Origin: Palsa-504 sp963739615
Lineage (GTDB): Bacteria; Actinomycetota; Actinomycetes; Streptosporangiales; Streptosporangiaceae
DNA length: 64,000 bases
NCBI GenBank assembly: GCA_963739615.1
Contig: CAVUBD010000027.1
Span: 266,769 to 330,768, forward strand
Reading direction: 5' to 3'
This document shows positions 25,706 to 34,098 of this stretch, one piece after another; within the stretch, counting starts at the first letter, position 1; every line of letters begins with the position of its first letter. A program made the translations under genes and the position numbers. The notes beneath the pieces are model-generated. The model was not told where the DNA came from, ran no database searches, and saw only the letters and a program-made list of their open reading frames with translations.

Positions 25706-25754
25706 CTTCAAGGCCTGGAGCGATTTCGTAGCACGACACTCAGGGCGGTTAGGT

Positions 25755-25773
25755 CCGGAACAGCCAGTTCCGG
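25755..25773 (+). terminator. possible hairpin terminator
   Basis: CCGGAAC-AGCCA-GTTCCGG is a 7-bp perfect stem; a T-rich stretch (GGTTTTGCTTTT) follows about 12 bp later. It could end transcription of the small peptide gene. Confidence 0.4.
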
Positions 25774-25891
25774 CCTTCCGTCCTGGTTTTGCTTTTCTGA
25801 CCGTGGACAGTATTAGTCAGTATCTCGACGGTACTACACCTTGACACAAATTATGCATACATGCTGCGGGTTCTACAGCGTGTCGGCCGTG

Positions 25892-26075
25892 TCATGGCTT
25901 ACCGTCAGGCTCATCTAGGCGTAGCTGTGCAAGCACAGCGGCTTCTGCCGATCTGTCCCGTATTCCAGCTTTTACCATGGCTCGTAGCGCGTCCTGGATG
26001 GATACACGTGGTAGGCCGAGCGCGTCGGCCCGCGTCCTTGGTCCAGCGGTACAGCTCGGGGCGGCGCTTTTCTGT
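25892..26075 (-). pseudogene. truncated gene fragment at the IS1380 left end
   Basis: A minus-strand frame ending at TGA 25892 reads TRADALGLPRVSIQDALRAM and on to EPDGKP. It has the composition of a real coding region and appears cut by the IS1380 end at 26076. I cannot name the family. Confidence 0.25.
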
Positions 26076-27890
26076 CTGACCCGAATCCGCGAGTAGAGCG
26101 CCGCAGGTTATCCACAACCGAGTAGATGATCTTGGAACGGCCGGCCCCTGCCTGGGGGCATGATGATGGCCCGGGTGTCGCGCCGGGCTCGCGGGTTCGG
26201 GGGTCTTTCTGCGGGTGCGGGCCGTGGTGGCCGGGGCCTGGGGACGGTGTGCCTGTGGCGGCTGCGGGGTGCGGGTGGTGCTGGCCTGCGGCCGGCTAGC
26301 CGGGGGCTGGCAGGGCGCGGATCGTGGCCAGGACGGCGGGCAGCAGGTCCGCGCCGGGCGCCAGCCGCATGATCAGCTGCCCGCCGTGGCGGACCAGCCG
26401 GGCGGGGGTGGCGATCAGGGTCCGGCGCAAGGTGGCGATCATGGCCTTGCCGCCGCGGACCCCGTGGCCTTCTACCAGCTCGCCGCCGGATATCAGGCCG
26501 GTGAGCTGGTGCAGCCAGGCGGCGATCGCGGCGGCGATCAGCGACGCCCACATCCATGCAGTGTTGATCTCGGTGGAGCCCGACGGCAGGTGCCGCAGCG
26601 CGGCGCCGTGCTTGCTGTCACGGAAGATGTTCTCGATGCTGGTGCGGTGCCGGTACCAGTGCTCCACCGCGGCCGCCTTGGCCGGGGTGGACACATCCAT
26701 GTTGGTGCAGATGAAACTGTAGGCGTAGATGACCGGCTCTAGCTCCAGTTCCGGGATCGGCAGCGCCCGCTGGTCCGGGTGCAGGGTGCGGCGGCGCCGG
26801 GACCGGGGGTCGGCGGAGACCTGATCGGGGTCCAGCTTGACCCGGCGGACCAGCAGCACCGTGCCGTCCGGCCAGTCCGCGGGATGGTAGGGCGAGACCG
26901 CGACCTGGGCGCCCTGCATCTGTATCGCATCCCGCCAGGCGTCCTCGGCGATGCCGGCCAGCGCCTTCCACATGCTGGTGATCCGCTTGGCGCCGATGGC
27001 GAAGGCCATGTCCGCGGCGGCGGCGGCGCGGGCCAGGTCCCCGGCGAAGTAGCCGGCGTCGGCGCGCAGCGCGATCTTCCGCCCGGCCGCCGCCGCCCCG
27101 TCCCGGACCGCCTGCGGCAGCGCGGCCAGCGCCCGGCCCAGCAGGGCCACCACGGACGAGCGGGGGTCCTGGTCGCCGGCCAGCAGGTCGGCGGCCAGCG
27201 GGATCTCGGTCTCCGCCCAGGCCGCCACGTGCGGCCGCCCGGCCCGCTGCCCCTGGCAGGTGCAGGCCACGCCGCGCTTCTTGCTGCCGTACACCTCCAC
27301 GTCGGTGGCGTCGATGTCGATGGTCACCGGCCCTTCGGCCAGCTCCGCCGTGCGCTCGGCGGGCAGCAGGCCCGTCATCCGGGCGGTCGCCGCGGCCAGC
27401 CCGGCCTCGGCGCCGCGCCAGTGCTTCCCGGTGAACCGGCGCGCGATCCCGGCCGCGGTCGAGGTGGCCAGCCCCGGCACCAGCGTGACCTGCTGCCCCG
27501 CCGCGTCGGCGCGCACCCGGTCCAGGCCCACCAGGAAGTCCTCCCCGGCCAGCTGGGCGGCGGCCATCCCGGCCAGCACCTGCCCGCCGGTGAACCCCCG
27601 CGCCCGCTGCTTGACCGGCCCCATCGCCTCATCGAGGGCCTCGATCAGGCCGAGCCTGCCGCACAGCTCGGTGACCGCGAGCATCCCGCCCGCGGCGGTC
27701 AGCGACGGGTCCGCCGCGCCGATCTTGATCTTGCCGCGGGTCCGTCCCTGACCGCCTGACGTCATAACCATCCGGGTGACCTGCCTCCTGAGAGATTCCG
27801 GCGCTGTCACGCCCAATCATCCCAGCGGGAGACCCTGATCTCAGGCATCTGCTACGGCGTGTCACCGTGCTACTCGTTGATTCGGGTCAG
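26076..27890 (-). mobile_element. IS1380-family insertion sequence
   Basis: Imperfect terminal inverted repeats: CTGACCCGAATC at 26076-26087 matches the complement of 27879-27890, and similarity continues inward (CGAGTAG at 26090 and its complement near 27871). Length about 1.8 kb fits the family. It carries one transposase gene. A target duplication is not obvious. It abuts fragments on both sides, suggesting it disrupted an older integrated element. Confidence 0.7.
26296..27771 (-). CDS. IS1380-family transposase
   Basis: A 491-residue DDE transposase. Conserved features include the first aspartate region VTIDIDATDVEVYGSKKRG, the second in ALRADAGYFAGDLARA, and the glutamate region HWYRHRTSIENIFRDSKHG. 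The frame opens at 27816, but ATG 27771 follows AGGAGG and removes a non-conserved leader. It catalyses cut-and-paste movement of the surrounding IS and appears intact. Confidence 0.85.
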   Translation of the reverse strand: MVMTSGGQGRTRGKIKIGAADPSLTAAGGMLAVTELCGRLGLIEALDEAMGPVKQRARGFTGGQVLAGMAAAQLAGEDFLVGLDRVRADAAGQQVTLVPGLATSTAAGIARRFTGKHWRGAEAGLAAATARMTGLLPAERTAELAEGPVTIDIDATDVEVYGSKKRGVACTCQGQRAGRPHVAAWAETEIPLAADLLAGDQDPRSSVVALLGRALAALPQAVRDGAAAAGRKIALRADAGYFAGDLARAAAAADMAFAIGAKRITSMWKALAGIAEDAWRDAIQMQGAQVAVSPYHPADWPDGTVLLVRRVKLDPDQVSADPRSRRRRTLHPDQRALPIPELELEPVIYAYSFICTNMDVSTPAKAAAVEHWYRHRTSIENIFRDSKHGAALRHLPSGSTEINTAWMWASLIAAAIAAWLHQLTGLISGGELVEGHGVRGGKAMIATLRRTLIATPARLVRHGGQLIMRLAPGADLLPAVLATIRALPAPG

Positions 27891-27918
27891 TGCTTAGAGC
27901 TAATACCCGGACGGATAG

Positions 27919-28320
27919 TCCCAGCCCCCCATCACCATCGCGGGCCACCCCCAGCGGCTCGGCGACCTCAGCCACAAGGCGCTGCGGGCCTGGCTTGACC
28001 ACCGACGCGCCACCTGGCCGCACACCCCCAGCCGGCATGTCCTGATCTCGAAGAGGACCGCCCTCGGGGACGGGCCCGTCAGCAGGGGCTACGTGAACTT
28101 CCACCTCAAGCCCCGCGGCGTCAGCGTCGAGCGCATCCGCCGGGACCGGATCCTGCACGAGGCGCTGACCGGCCGACCCGACCCGCTGCACCTGTCCCTG
28201 ATGTTCGGCATCTCCGAGCGCCCCGCCAGCCAGTACGCGCGCATCGCCCGCGACCTCCTGGCCGAGCCACCCGGCCCGGGGGAAGACGCCCAGCCACACG
28301 ATCGAGGAGAACGCGAGTGA
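27919..28320 (+). pseudogene. tyrosine-recombinase/integrase C-terminal fragment
   Basis: Open from just after an in-frame TAG at 27916 to TGA 28320, with no start and no N-terminal domain. The translation (WLDHRRATWPHTPSRHVLIS; DGPVSRGYVNFHLK; VERIRRDRILHEAL; DPLHLSLMFGISERPASQYA) matches the C-terminal end of actinobacterial phage-type integrases. The tail is truncated relative to the catalytic tyrosine region. The IS1380 right end lies 28 bp upstream, so insertion or deletion probably removed the 5' part. Confidence 0.6.
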
Positions 28321-28685
28321 CCAGCCAGCTCAGCGCCGCGCTGCGCGCCGCAGCCGCGGGCATCCACCCCGACGAGGCCGCAGCGGGGCTGATCATCAGC
28401 CACGGGTCCTTCCTTACTCGCGGCGACTTCGCCTTGCATATTGAGACTGCGGCCGGCATCAGCGACGGCACCCCGATGGCGTGGACCGACTGGGACGCCG
28501 TCGTTGCCGCCCTCGACGGCGGCCGCCTCCCGGCCAGCGGCGGAGAGAGGCGCATCGTCCGGATCGCGGCCAGCCTCGCCGCCGGCCACCCCGTCAGCCT
28601 CCGCGACGCCATCCCCGGCCTCGACCAGCGCAACCTGGAGCTGGTCACCACCGCCATCCGCCACGCCGCCGGGCAGCGCCGGTGA
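28317..28685 (+). CDS. hypothetical protein, integrase-linked
   Basis: A 122-residue protein from GTG 28317, overlapping the integrase fragment's stop by 4 bp. Its composition is that of a small helical soluble protein (MAWTDWDAVVAALDGGRLP; RRIVRIAASLAAGHPVSL). No domain is recognised. The overlap implies it was translationally coupled to the now broken integrase. Confidence 0.55.
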   Translation: MTSQLSAALRAAAAGIHPDEAAAGLIISHGSFLTRGDFALHIETAAGISDGTPMAWTDWDAVVAALDGGRLPASGGERRIVRIAASLAAGHPVSLRDAIPGLDQRNLELVTTAIRHAAGQRR

Positions 28686-28900
28686 ACCTCAGCCTGGACG
28701 ACGCCATGGAACTCGGCCAGCTCCTGCAGTTCCTAGATGACTGGCTCGGGACCGACCACGAGCTCAGCACGTCCCTGGCCCGGTTCATCAGCATCGACGG
28801 CTACGGTGTCGGGACTCTGCGCGACGACCTCGCCCGGTTCATGTTCCTCCTTGGCGAGACCGACGGGAACGGCCTGTTCACGCCGCGGACCGCCGAGTTA
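28682..28900 (+). pseudogene. hypothetical protein interrupted by ISAzo13
   Basis: Starts at GTG 28682, overlapping the previous stop by 4 bp, and codes for LSLDDAMELGQLLQFLDDWL and SIDGYGVGTLRDDLARF before the ISAzo13 end at about 28901. The frame then continues into IS sequence to 28975. Downstream of the IS (31675 on) a frame reading PTALPAPTPANSREFSV could be its original 3' end. Confidence 0.5.
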
Positions 28901-29906
28901 AGCGCTCGCGCAGAAACTAAAGGGAGTTGTCCGAATAATCCCCTGGTCGTTTGTGGTATGTCGAATGGATGCTGACTGACGCGGAGATAGCCGCCCGGTA
29001 TGTCAAGATCCGTCCTTATCTCGATGAGCGCCAGCGGCGGCTGTGGCTGGGCGTGGAGGCTCAGGCGCTCGGCAGCGGCGGCGTGGCCGTGATTGCCCGC
29101 GCCACCGGCGCGGACGTGAAGACGGTGCGCCGGGGCACGGCCGAGATCGAGTCCGGCGCGGAGCCGGGCGGGAGGGTGCGCGGTCCGGGCGGCGGGCGGC
29201 CTGGCCTGGCGGAGCTGGACGCCGGGCTGGTGCCCGCGCTGGAGGCGCTGGTTGATCCGGCCACGCGGGGTGACCCGATGTCGCCGCTGCGCTGGACGAC
29301 GAAGTCGACCGCGAATCTGGCCGGGGAGCTAACCGGTCAGGGCCACGCGGTGACGGCGCGGACCGTGGCCAGCCTGCTGGCCGGGGCCGGGTACAGCCTG
29401 CAGGGCAACGCCAAGACCATCGAGGGGAAGCAGCACCCCGACCGTGACGCCCAGTTCAGGTACATTAACGCCCAGGTCACAGCGTTCCAGGCCGACGGCA
29501 GCCCGGTGATCAGCGTGGACGCCAAGAAGAAGGAGAATGTCGGGAACTTCAGGAACGGCGGGGCGGAATGGGCGCCGGCCGGGCAGCCCGAGCGGGTCAG
29601 CGTCCACGACTTCCCCGACGAGGAGCTGGGCAAGGTCACCCCGTACGGGATCTACGACCTGACCGCGAACGCCGGCTGGGTCAACGTGGGCACCGATCAC
29701 GACACCGGCGCGTTCGCCGTCGCCTCGATCCGTTCCTGGTGGAACGGACCCGGCCGGGCCGCCTACCCCGGCGCCCGGCGGCTGCTGGTCACCGCCGACT
29801 CCGGCGGGTCCAACGGCGCCCGGCTGCGGCTGTGGAAGACCGAGCTGGCCGCGTTCGCCGCCGAGGCCGGCCTGGACATCACCGTGCTGCACCTGCCGCC
29901 GGGAAC

Positions 29907-31346
29907 CCAATGCCGTTGCTTGTCAGCTGCGAAGTATCGTTTCGTGAACGGGCAGCCGCAGGCGCATGATGCTGGGTATGCATCCGTGGACCGGGTTAGC
30001 TGATGACGTGCGGCTGGGAGTGCTCACCGAGTGGGTGACTGCCGAGCTGGTAGATGAGGTCCTGGCTGAGTGCGGCAGGCGGGACAGCAGGCCCGGGGCG
30101 CTTCCTGCCCGGTTCATGGTCTATTACGTGCTCGCTCTTGCCCTGTTCCAGCAGGACTCCTATGACGATGTCGCGGAGAACCTGGTGGGAGCGCTGGAGG
30201 GGATGGATGAGGCGATCCCGAACAGGTCCTCGTTCACCCGGGCCCGGCAGCGGCTAGGCGCGGGAGTGATCGAGGCGGTGTTCCGCAGGCTGGCCGGGCC
30301 GGTGGCCCCGCCCGGCCTGGACGGCGCGTTCTGGCGGGGGATGCGGGTGGCCGCGGTGGACGGGTTCGTGCTTGACGTACCCGATACGCCGGCTGAACCG
30401 GGCCGCGTTCGGCGGCCCGGTAGACGCCAAAGGCCAGCCAGCGGGGTTCCCCCAGGTCAGGGTGGTGACGTTGACCGAGACCGGGACGCACTCCTCGATC
30501 GATGCCAAGGTGGGCGGGTTCGGCGGCGGGGAGCCGGGACTGGCGATCGCGATGGCGAGCAGCGCGGCCGGGATGCTGGTGATCATGGACCGGGGCTTTC
30601 CCGGGGTGGCGCTGTGGAAGGCGTATACGCAGGCCAGGGCGCATCTGCTGATCCGGGCACGGTCGAGCGTGGCCCGCCGCCCGGTCAAGGTCCTGGACGA
30701 CGGGACGTACCTGGCGCGGATGAACCTGGCCGGGCAGAAGGGCGCGCATCCCGGCGGGGTCCTGGTGAGGGTGATCGAGTACCGCGTCGACGGGGGCGAG
30801 GTCATCAGGCTGCTGACCGACCTGATGGACCCCGTGGCCTTCCCCGCCGGGGAGCTCGCCGCCCTCTACCATCAGCGCTGGGAAAGTGAAGCGTCATTCC
30901 GGCAGGTCAAGACGTTTCAGCGCGGCCCGCAGGAGATCTTGCGGTCAGCGGACCCGGAGCTGGTGCGTCAGGAGGCCTGGGCGCATCTGGCGGTGCACCA
31001 CTGCCTGACCCGGATCATCATGCGGCTGGCCGCCGGGGAGCGGATCGACCCGGACCGCGTCTCCTTCGTCAAGGTCCTCAAGCACGTGCGACGCAGTGTC
31101 ATCCGTCAGTCCGCGCAGACATCCGCGCAGATCAGACAGTTCATGGTGATGCTGGCCGCGAAGGTCCGCCGCAAGCTCGACAACGGCGTCAGGCGCCTGC
31201 GGGAGGCCGACCGGTGCCTCAAGCGCCCGGCCTCGAAGTACTCCTTCCGCATGGCAGGCCAGGTCCGCCGTCCTACCCGCCGGGTGGCCGCTAGGGTGCT
31301 CACGCTACATCCCGCGATAGTTCAGTTAGTCAAGCAACGGCATTGG
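29907..31346 (+). mobile_element. IS4-family element inserted in ISAzo13
   Basis: Perfect 16-bp terminal inverted repeats CCAATGCCGTTGCTTG (29907-29922 and complement 31331-31346) flanked by the 8-bp direct repeat CCGGGAAC (29899-29906 and 31347-31354). Length is 1440 bp. The exact boundaries are therefore certain. Confidence 0.92.
29966..31346 (+). pseudogene. IS4-family transposase, frameshifted
   Basis: ATG 29966 starts a transposase N-terminus (VTAELVDEVLAECGRR; ENLVGALEGMDEAIP) that runs to LDVPDTPA near 30405. There a one-base shift moves the homologous sequence (NRAAFGGPVDAKGQPAGFPQ) into another frame. The downstream part has MDRGFPG and the IS4 signature Y-2-R-3-E-6-K in YHQRWESEASFRQVK. 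The second frame runs through the IS end into the ISAzo13 C-terminus, so any product would be a chimera. The frameshift probably inactivates it. Confidence 0.8.
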
Positions 31347-31723
31347 CCGGGAACCAGCAAGTGGAACAAAATAGAGCACCGGCTGTTCTCCGCGATCACC
31401 ATGAACTGGCGGGGCCGGCCGCTGGTCTCCCACGAGGTCATCATCGAGACGATCAGCGCGGTCACCACCAGGACCGGCCTGAAGGTCACCGCCGTCCTGG
31501 ACACCGGAATCTACCCCAAGGGCATCAGGATCCAGGACAAGGACATGAAGGCATTCGAGGCCCGGCACCTCCAGCGCCACCAGTTCCACGGCAACTGGAA
31601 CTACACCATCCCAGCAGACCCGCCCGGCGACACGACACGCCCGAATGAAGGGAATTAATTATTGCGCGAGCGCTAAATCGAACCCACCGCGCTTCCGGCC
31701 CCGACACCCGCTAACTCCCGTGA

Positions 31724-31756
31724 GTTCAGCGTGACGGACCTTCAGTCCGGCTGAAC
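31724..31756. terminator. bipartite hairpin, possible terminator
   Basis: GTTCAGC pairs with GCTGAAC and, inside it, CGGAC pairs with GTCCG across CTTCA. It lies in the gap after ISAzo13 and 15 bp before the second inverted-repeat unit. Confidence 0.45.
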
Positions 31757-31770
31757 TTGCGGAGTTTTAC

Positions 31771-32676
31771 GCGGTAAGGAACGAACCACCAGCCGCGCCA
31801 GCGTGTCCACTTTGCTGAACATCGCTGGCAGGGCACGCTTCATGCGTGACGATCACGGAACGGATGGCTGCGTGGCATCGGCAACGGCGGGTGCTGCTGC
31901 GAGTGTCGCGGGCGGCGTGGCGCCTGGAACAAGCCGAACGGGAACGTAGCTGGGCGCTGGCTTCGGCACGCGCCGAAGGAATCTCGATCCGCACGCTGGC
32001 GAGTGCGGCGGGGCTCTCACCAGCGCGGGTACACCAGATCACTGCTGCGGCGGACACGGACGAGCTGGATGCCGCGCTGGGAGGATTGCGGGCGGCGGGA
32101 TGCCGGCCCCGGAAGACCCCGACGGGGATGACGACGCCGGGCTGGACGGCCGCGACCTGATCTGCGATCGCCTGCTCGATGAGGTCGGCTGGCTGCGCCA
32201 GTGCGCCGGGTGGCTGACCCACCTGCACACCGAGGGGTTCCCGTCGGCGGTCAACCTGCGCCCAGAGGGCGACCACCCCGAGAGGGCGCACGTGGTGGCC
32301 GGCCTGCCCCGGTGGCGGCGATCCTGAACCGGATTGCTGCCGATGTAGATGAGCTGGCCCGCGCCCGCCGCGTGGCCGGCCTGGATGCTCCGGCGGTGCT
32401 GGGTGACCGGCGCGCCGAACGACGGCGCCAGGCAGCAGAACCGGACCTGGACTTCCGGGAGTTCTGCCGTCGCAGCAAGCTGCCCCAGTCCGAGCGCTCC
32501 TGGGACCTGTTCGCCGCTGAACGCTACCGGCGCGGCGAAACCGGCATCCCCTCCTATCAGGCGTACAACCCGTTCCGTCACCGCCAGCCGGGCCCGTTAC
32601 GCATAGCACCCTGCCGGGAGGCCGTGTTCAGCAAACTGGACGCTTTAACGCGGTTCCTGACACCGTTCTTACCGGC
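31771..32676 (+). mobile_element. inverted-repeat unit 2 (diverged)
   Basis: Same design as the unit at 24441. A left arm (31771-31821) ending GTCCACTTTGCTGAACA and a right arm (32625-32676) beginning TGTTCAGCAAACTGGACG enclose a homologous HTH gene. The arms are about 50 bp but only partly complementary, unlike the perfect arms of unit 1. Spacing from inner arm end to the GTG start is similar (24 bp here, 20 bp in unit 1). Confidence 0.5.
31846..32590 (+). pseudogene. HTH protein of unit 2, two frameshifts
   Basis: Homologue of the 252-residue protein at 24527. It starts at GTG 31846 (MTITERMAAWHRQRR) with the same helix-turn-helix (ISIRTLASAAGLSPARVHQ). Similarity shifts frame near 32100 (PAPEDPDGDDDAGLDGRD; WLRQCAGWLTHLHTEGFP) and again near 32310 (RIAADVDELARARRVAGL; WDLFAAERYRRGE). 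The stop equivalent to unit 1 is lost and the frame continues through the right repeat. Confidence 0.7.
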
Positions 32677-32819
32677 ACCCCCACGTCGTACCGCCATGGC
32701 GCTGATCCTCCCGCACCCTGAAACAGATTCCGGGGATGCGGGCCTAGCCGGCGTGTCTCAGCGGTGCCCAGCTACGAGCGGGGGAGAGGGCGGAAAGCTG
32801 ATCCAACGTAAGGCGCCAG

Positions 32820-33005
32820 CGGCGACATCATCCCCGGCGACGGCATCCTCACCGTCCGCCTCGACCCGCTGTCCGCACCACGCCGCACCCGGGCGATCGC
32901 CGCGCTCTGCCGCCAGCTCAACGCCACCGCCACTGTTCAGCCACCTGAGCATCCAGCCCGGTCCAGCCGCGGCATAAAAGCCTCCGCAAAACCAAACTTT
33001 TGGAG
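32820..33005 (+). pseudogene. short coding remnant
   Basis: A frame reading GDGILTVRLDPLSAPRRTRA and AALCRQLNATATVQ resembles a C-terminal segment that recurs in actinobacterial transposase-like genes, as far as I recall. Neither start nor flanking domains are present. The identification is weak. Confidence 0.3.
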
Positions 33006-33024
33006 ATCATGGAATCTCAAGCGG

Positions 33025-33465
33025 CTAGGCGCGGAACTCAGCGAGCATGCGTTCGGCGTCGGCGCGGACCCGCTCGGTTTCGGCCCAGGCGGCACGTGCC
33101 TGTGCAATCGCGGCATCACGGTCAGCCTCGGCGGCGGCCGCCCGCGCTTCAGCGGCCACGGCGCGCTGCTCAGCGGCGGTCCGCACGGCCTCCACCTCTA
33201 TGCGCCGCACCGCGACGAGTCGGTCTCCGCAATCGAGCTTGCGGTACGCGTTTTCCAGGTGTTTGCTGACGGTCCGGTCGCTGATGCGCAGCAGTCGGCC
33301 AATCGCCGAAGCGGTAAGCCCGCGCGCGAGGTAGCCCAGGATCTCGGCCTCGCGCAGAGTCAGGCCGGCGCGGCGCCGGTTCTCCTCAAAGATCGCCCTT
33401 TCGCCTTCCGTGGCTCCTAGCCCGATCGGCCGGCTGACGTTCAAGAAAATGGACGGCATCGCCAC
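33025..33465 (-). CDS. LuxR-type HTH protein with coiled-coil tail
   Basis: A 146-residue protein from GTG 33465, with GGAGGGG upstream. Residues about 33-92 form a GerE/LuxR helix-turn-helix (LTLREAEILGYLARGLTASA; RLLRISDRTVSKHLENAYRK). Instead of an N-terminal receiver there is only a short leader, and the C-terminus is a 55-residue Ala/Glu/Arg coiled coil. It is the only regulator next to the biosynthetic island and is transcribed away from it, so it is a candidate controller, though the link is positional. Confidence 0.75.
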   Translation of the reverse strand: MAMPSIFLNVSRPIGLGATEGERAIFEENRRRAGLTLREAEILGYLARGLTASAIGRLLRISDRTVSKHLENAYRKLDCGDRLVAVRRIEVEAVRTAAEQRAVAAEARAAAAEADRDAAIAQARAAWAETERVRADAERMLAEFRA

Positions 33466-34098
33466 GTCTGAGTCCCCTCCATCGTCGTCCGTAGACGTCG
33501 GTCAGAGCGGTGCCGAAACCAGCCGATCGCTGACTCCGTCCACAGCCTCAATCGACATCTCTAAGACGGCAGAGGGTGGCGAGCGCCATTCAGATACATT
33601 CGGCGCGATTCCTTGACTTGTCGCTTAGAACTCCTAACAGCAATAGTGGCGGTCACGAGGCGGTTGAGGGTGCCCGTGAGGAAGGGACAGTAGCCATCGT
33701 GTGTGGTTTACGAGATCTGTGGACACGGATCGATCCACTGTTACCGGTGGTTCCCCGCTGGGCTGATCATCCCGGCCGCGGGCAGTGGGAAGTGGTGCGC
33801 CAGGTCGGTGTGGGGCCAATGCGCTGGTGTGGGACTCTTGCGCCTCGCCCTATCGGAGCGGCGCGTTGCTCAACTGGGGTGTGGTGCGATGTATCAGGCG
33901 GGCGTGGCGGGCCTCTGTAAGGACATGCGGCTCTGTTTCGCGCGGCGGCCCGCCGACGGAGGGGAATTCCAAGCCTGCAGCGGCGCTTGCGGCAGAGCCC
34001 ATGTGAGGAGTGGAAATGACCCAGCCACGTTTGACGTAGAACGTTACGGCCGTAACGCGGCAAACTTGAATGACGCCCGGACCGTCTAGGGGTGTTCG
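33466..34098. other. 633-bp regulatory gap before the biosynthetic island
   Basis: No gene is supported. It separates the LuxR-type gene (minus) from the first gene of operon A (plus). Base composition is lower in GC than its surroundings around 33590-33720. It contains the palindrome and promoter-like elements listed separately. A 7-codon frame at 34016 with a good ribosome site overlaps the promoter-like region and is not called. Confidence 0.5.
34031..34058 (+). promoter_or_regulatory. candidate promoter and operator of operon A
   Basis: TTGACG (34031-34036) and TAACGC (34053-34058) are spaced by 16 bp. The perfect 16-bp palindrome CGTTACGGCCGTAACG (34042-34057) covers the spacer and the -10 region. 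A repressor bound there would block the promoter. The gene start is 41 bp downstream, with TAGGGG as ribosome site. Confidence 0.5.

Larger units (their letters stand above)
28969..31658 (+). pseudogene. ISAzo13-family transposase split by IS4 insertion
   Basis: The N-terminal part (28969-29906) begins MLTDAEIAARYVKIRPYLDE and includes the DDE-type regions PVISVDAKKKENVGNF and LVTADSGGSNGARLRLWK. It stops at HLPPGT. The missing C-terminal part resumes at 31355 with SKWNKIEHRLFSAITMNW and ends KDMKAFEARHLQRHQFHGNW plus a short tail (stop 31658). Removing the IS4 and one copy of the target duplication restores a continuous frame (LPPGT-SKWN). The gene is inactive as it stands. Confidence 0.85.
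28901..31674 (+). mobile_element. ISAzo13-family element, itself interrupted
   Basis: Terminal inverted repeats AGCGCTCGCGCA (28901-28912) and its complement (31663-31674) enclose an ISAzo13-type transposase split by a 1440-bp IS4 element. Without the IS4 and its duplicated 8 bp the element would be about 1.33 kb, normal for the family. Confidence 0.75.

Noticed and set aside
33431..33449. GTTCAAGAAAATGGACGGC, similar to the inner end of the inverted-repeat units
   Set aside because: It lies within the N-terminal coding sequence of the LuxR-type gene, has no partner arm, and differs at key positions; probably chance.
34016..34039. Seven-codon frame with a good ribosome site before operon A
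   Set aside because: It overlaps the promoter-like TTGACG, so it would not be transcribed from the candidate promoter; evidence too thin.
33889..34089. 66-codon Cys-containing frame before operon A, considered as a precursor peptide
   Set aside because: No ribosome site, no leader/core pattern, and no peptide-modifying enzyme of a known RiPP class adjacent to it.
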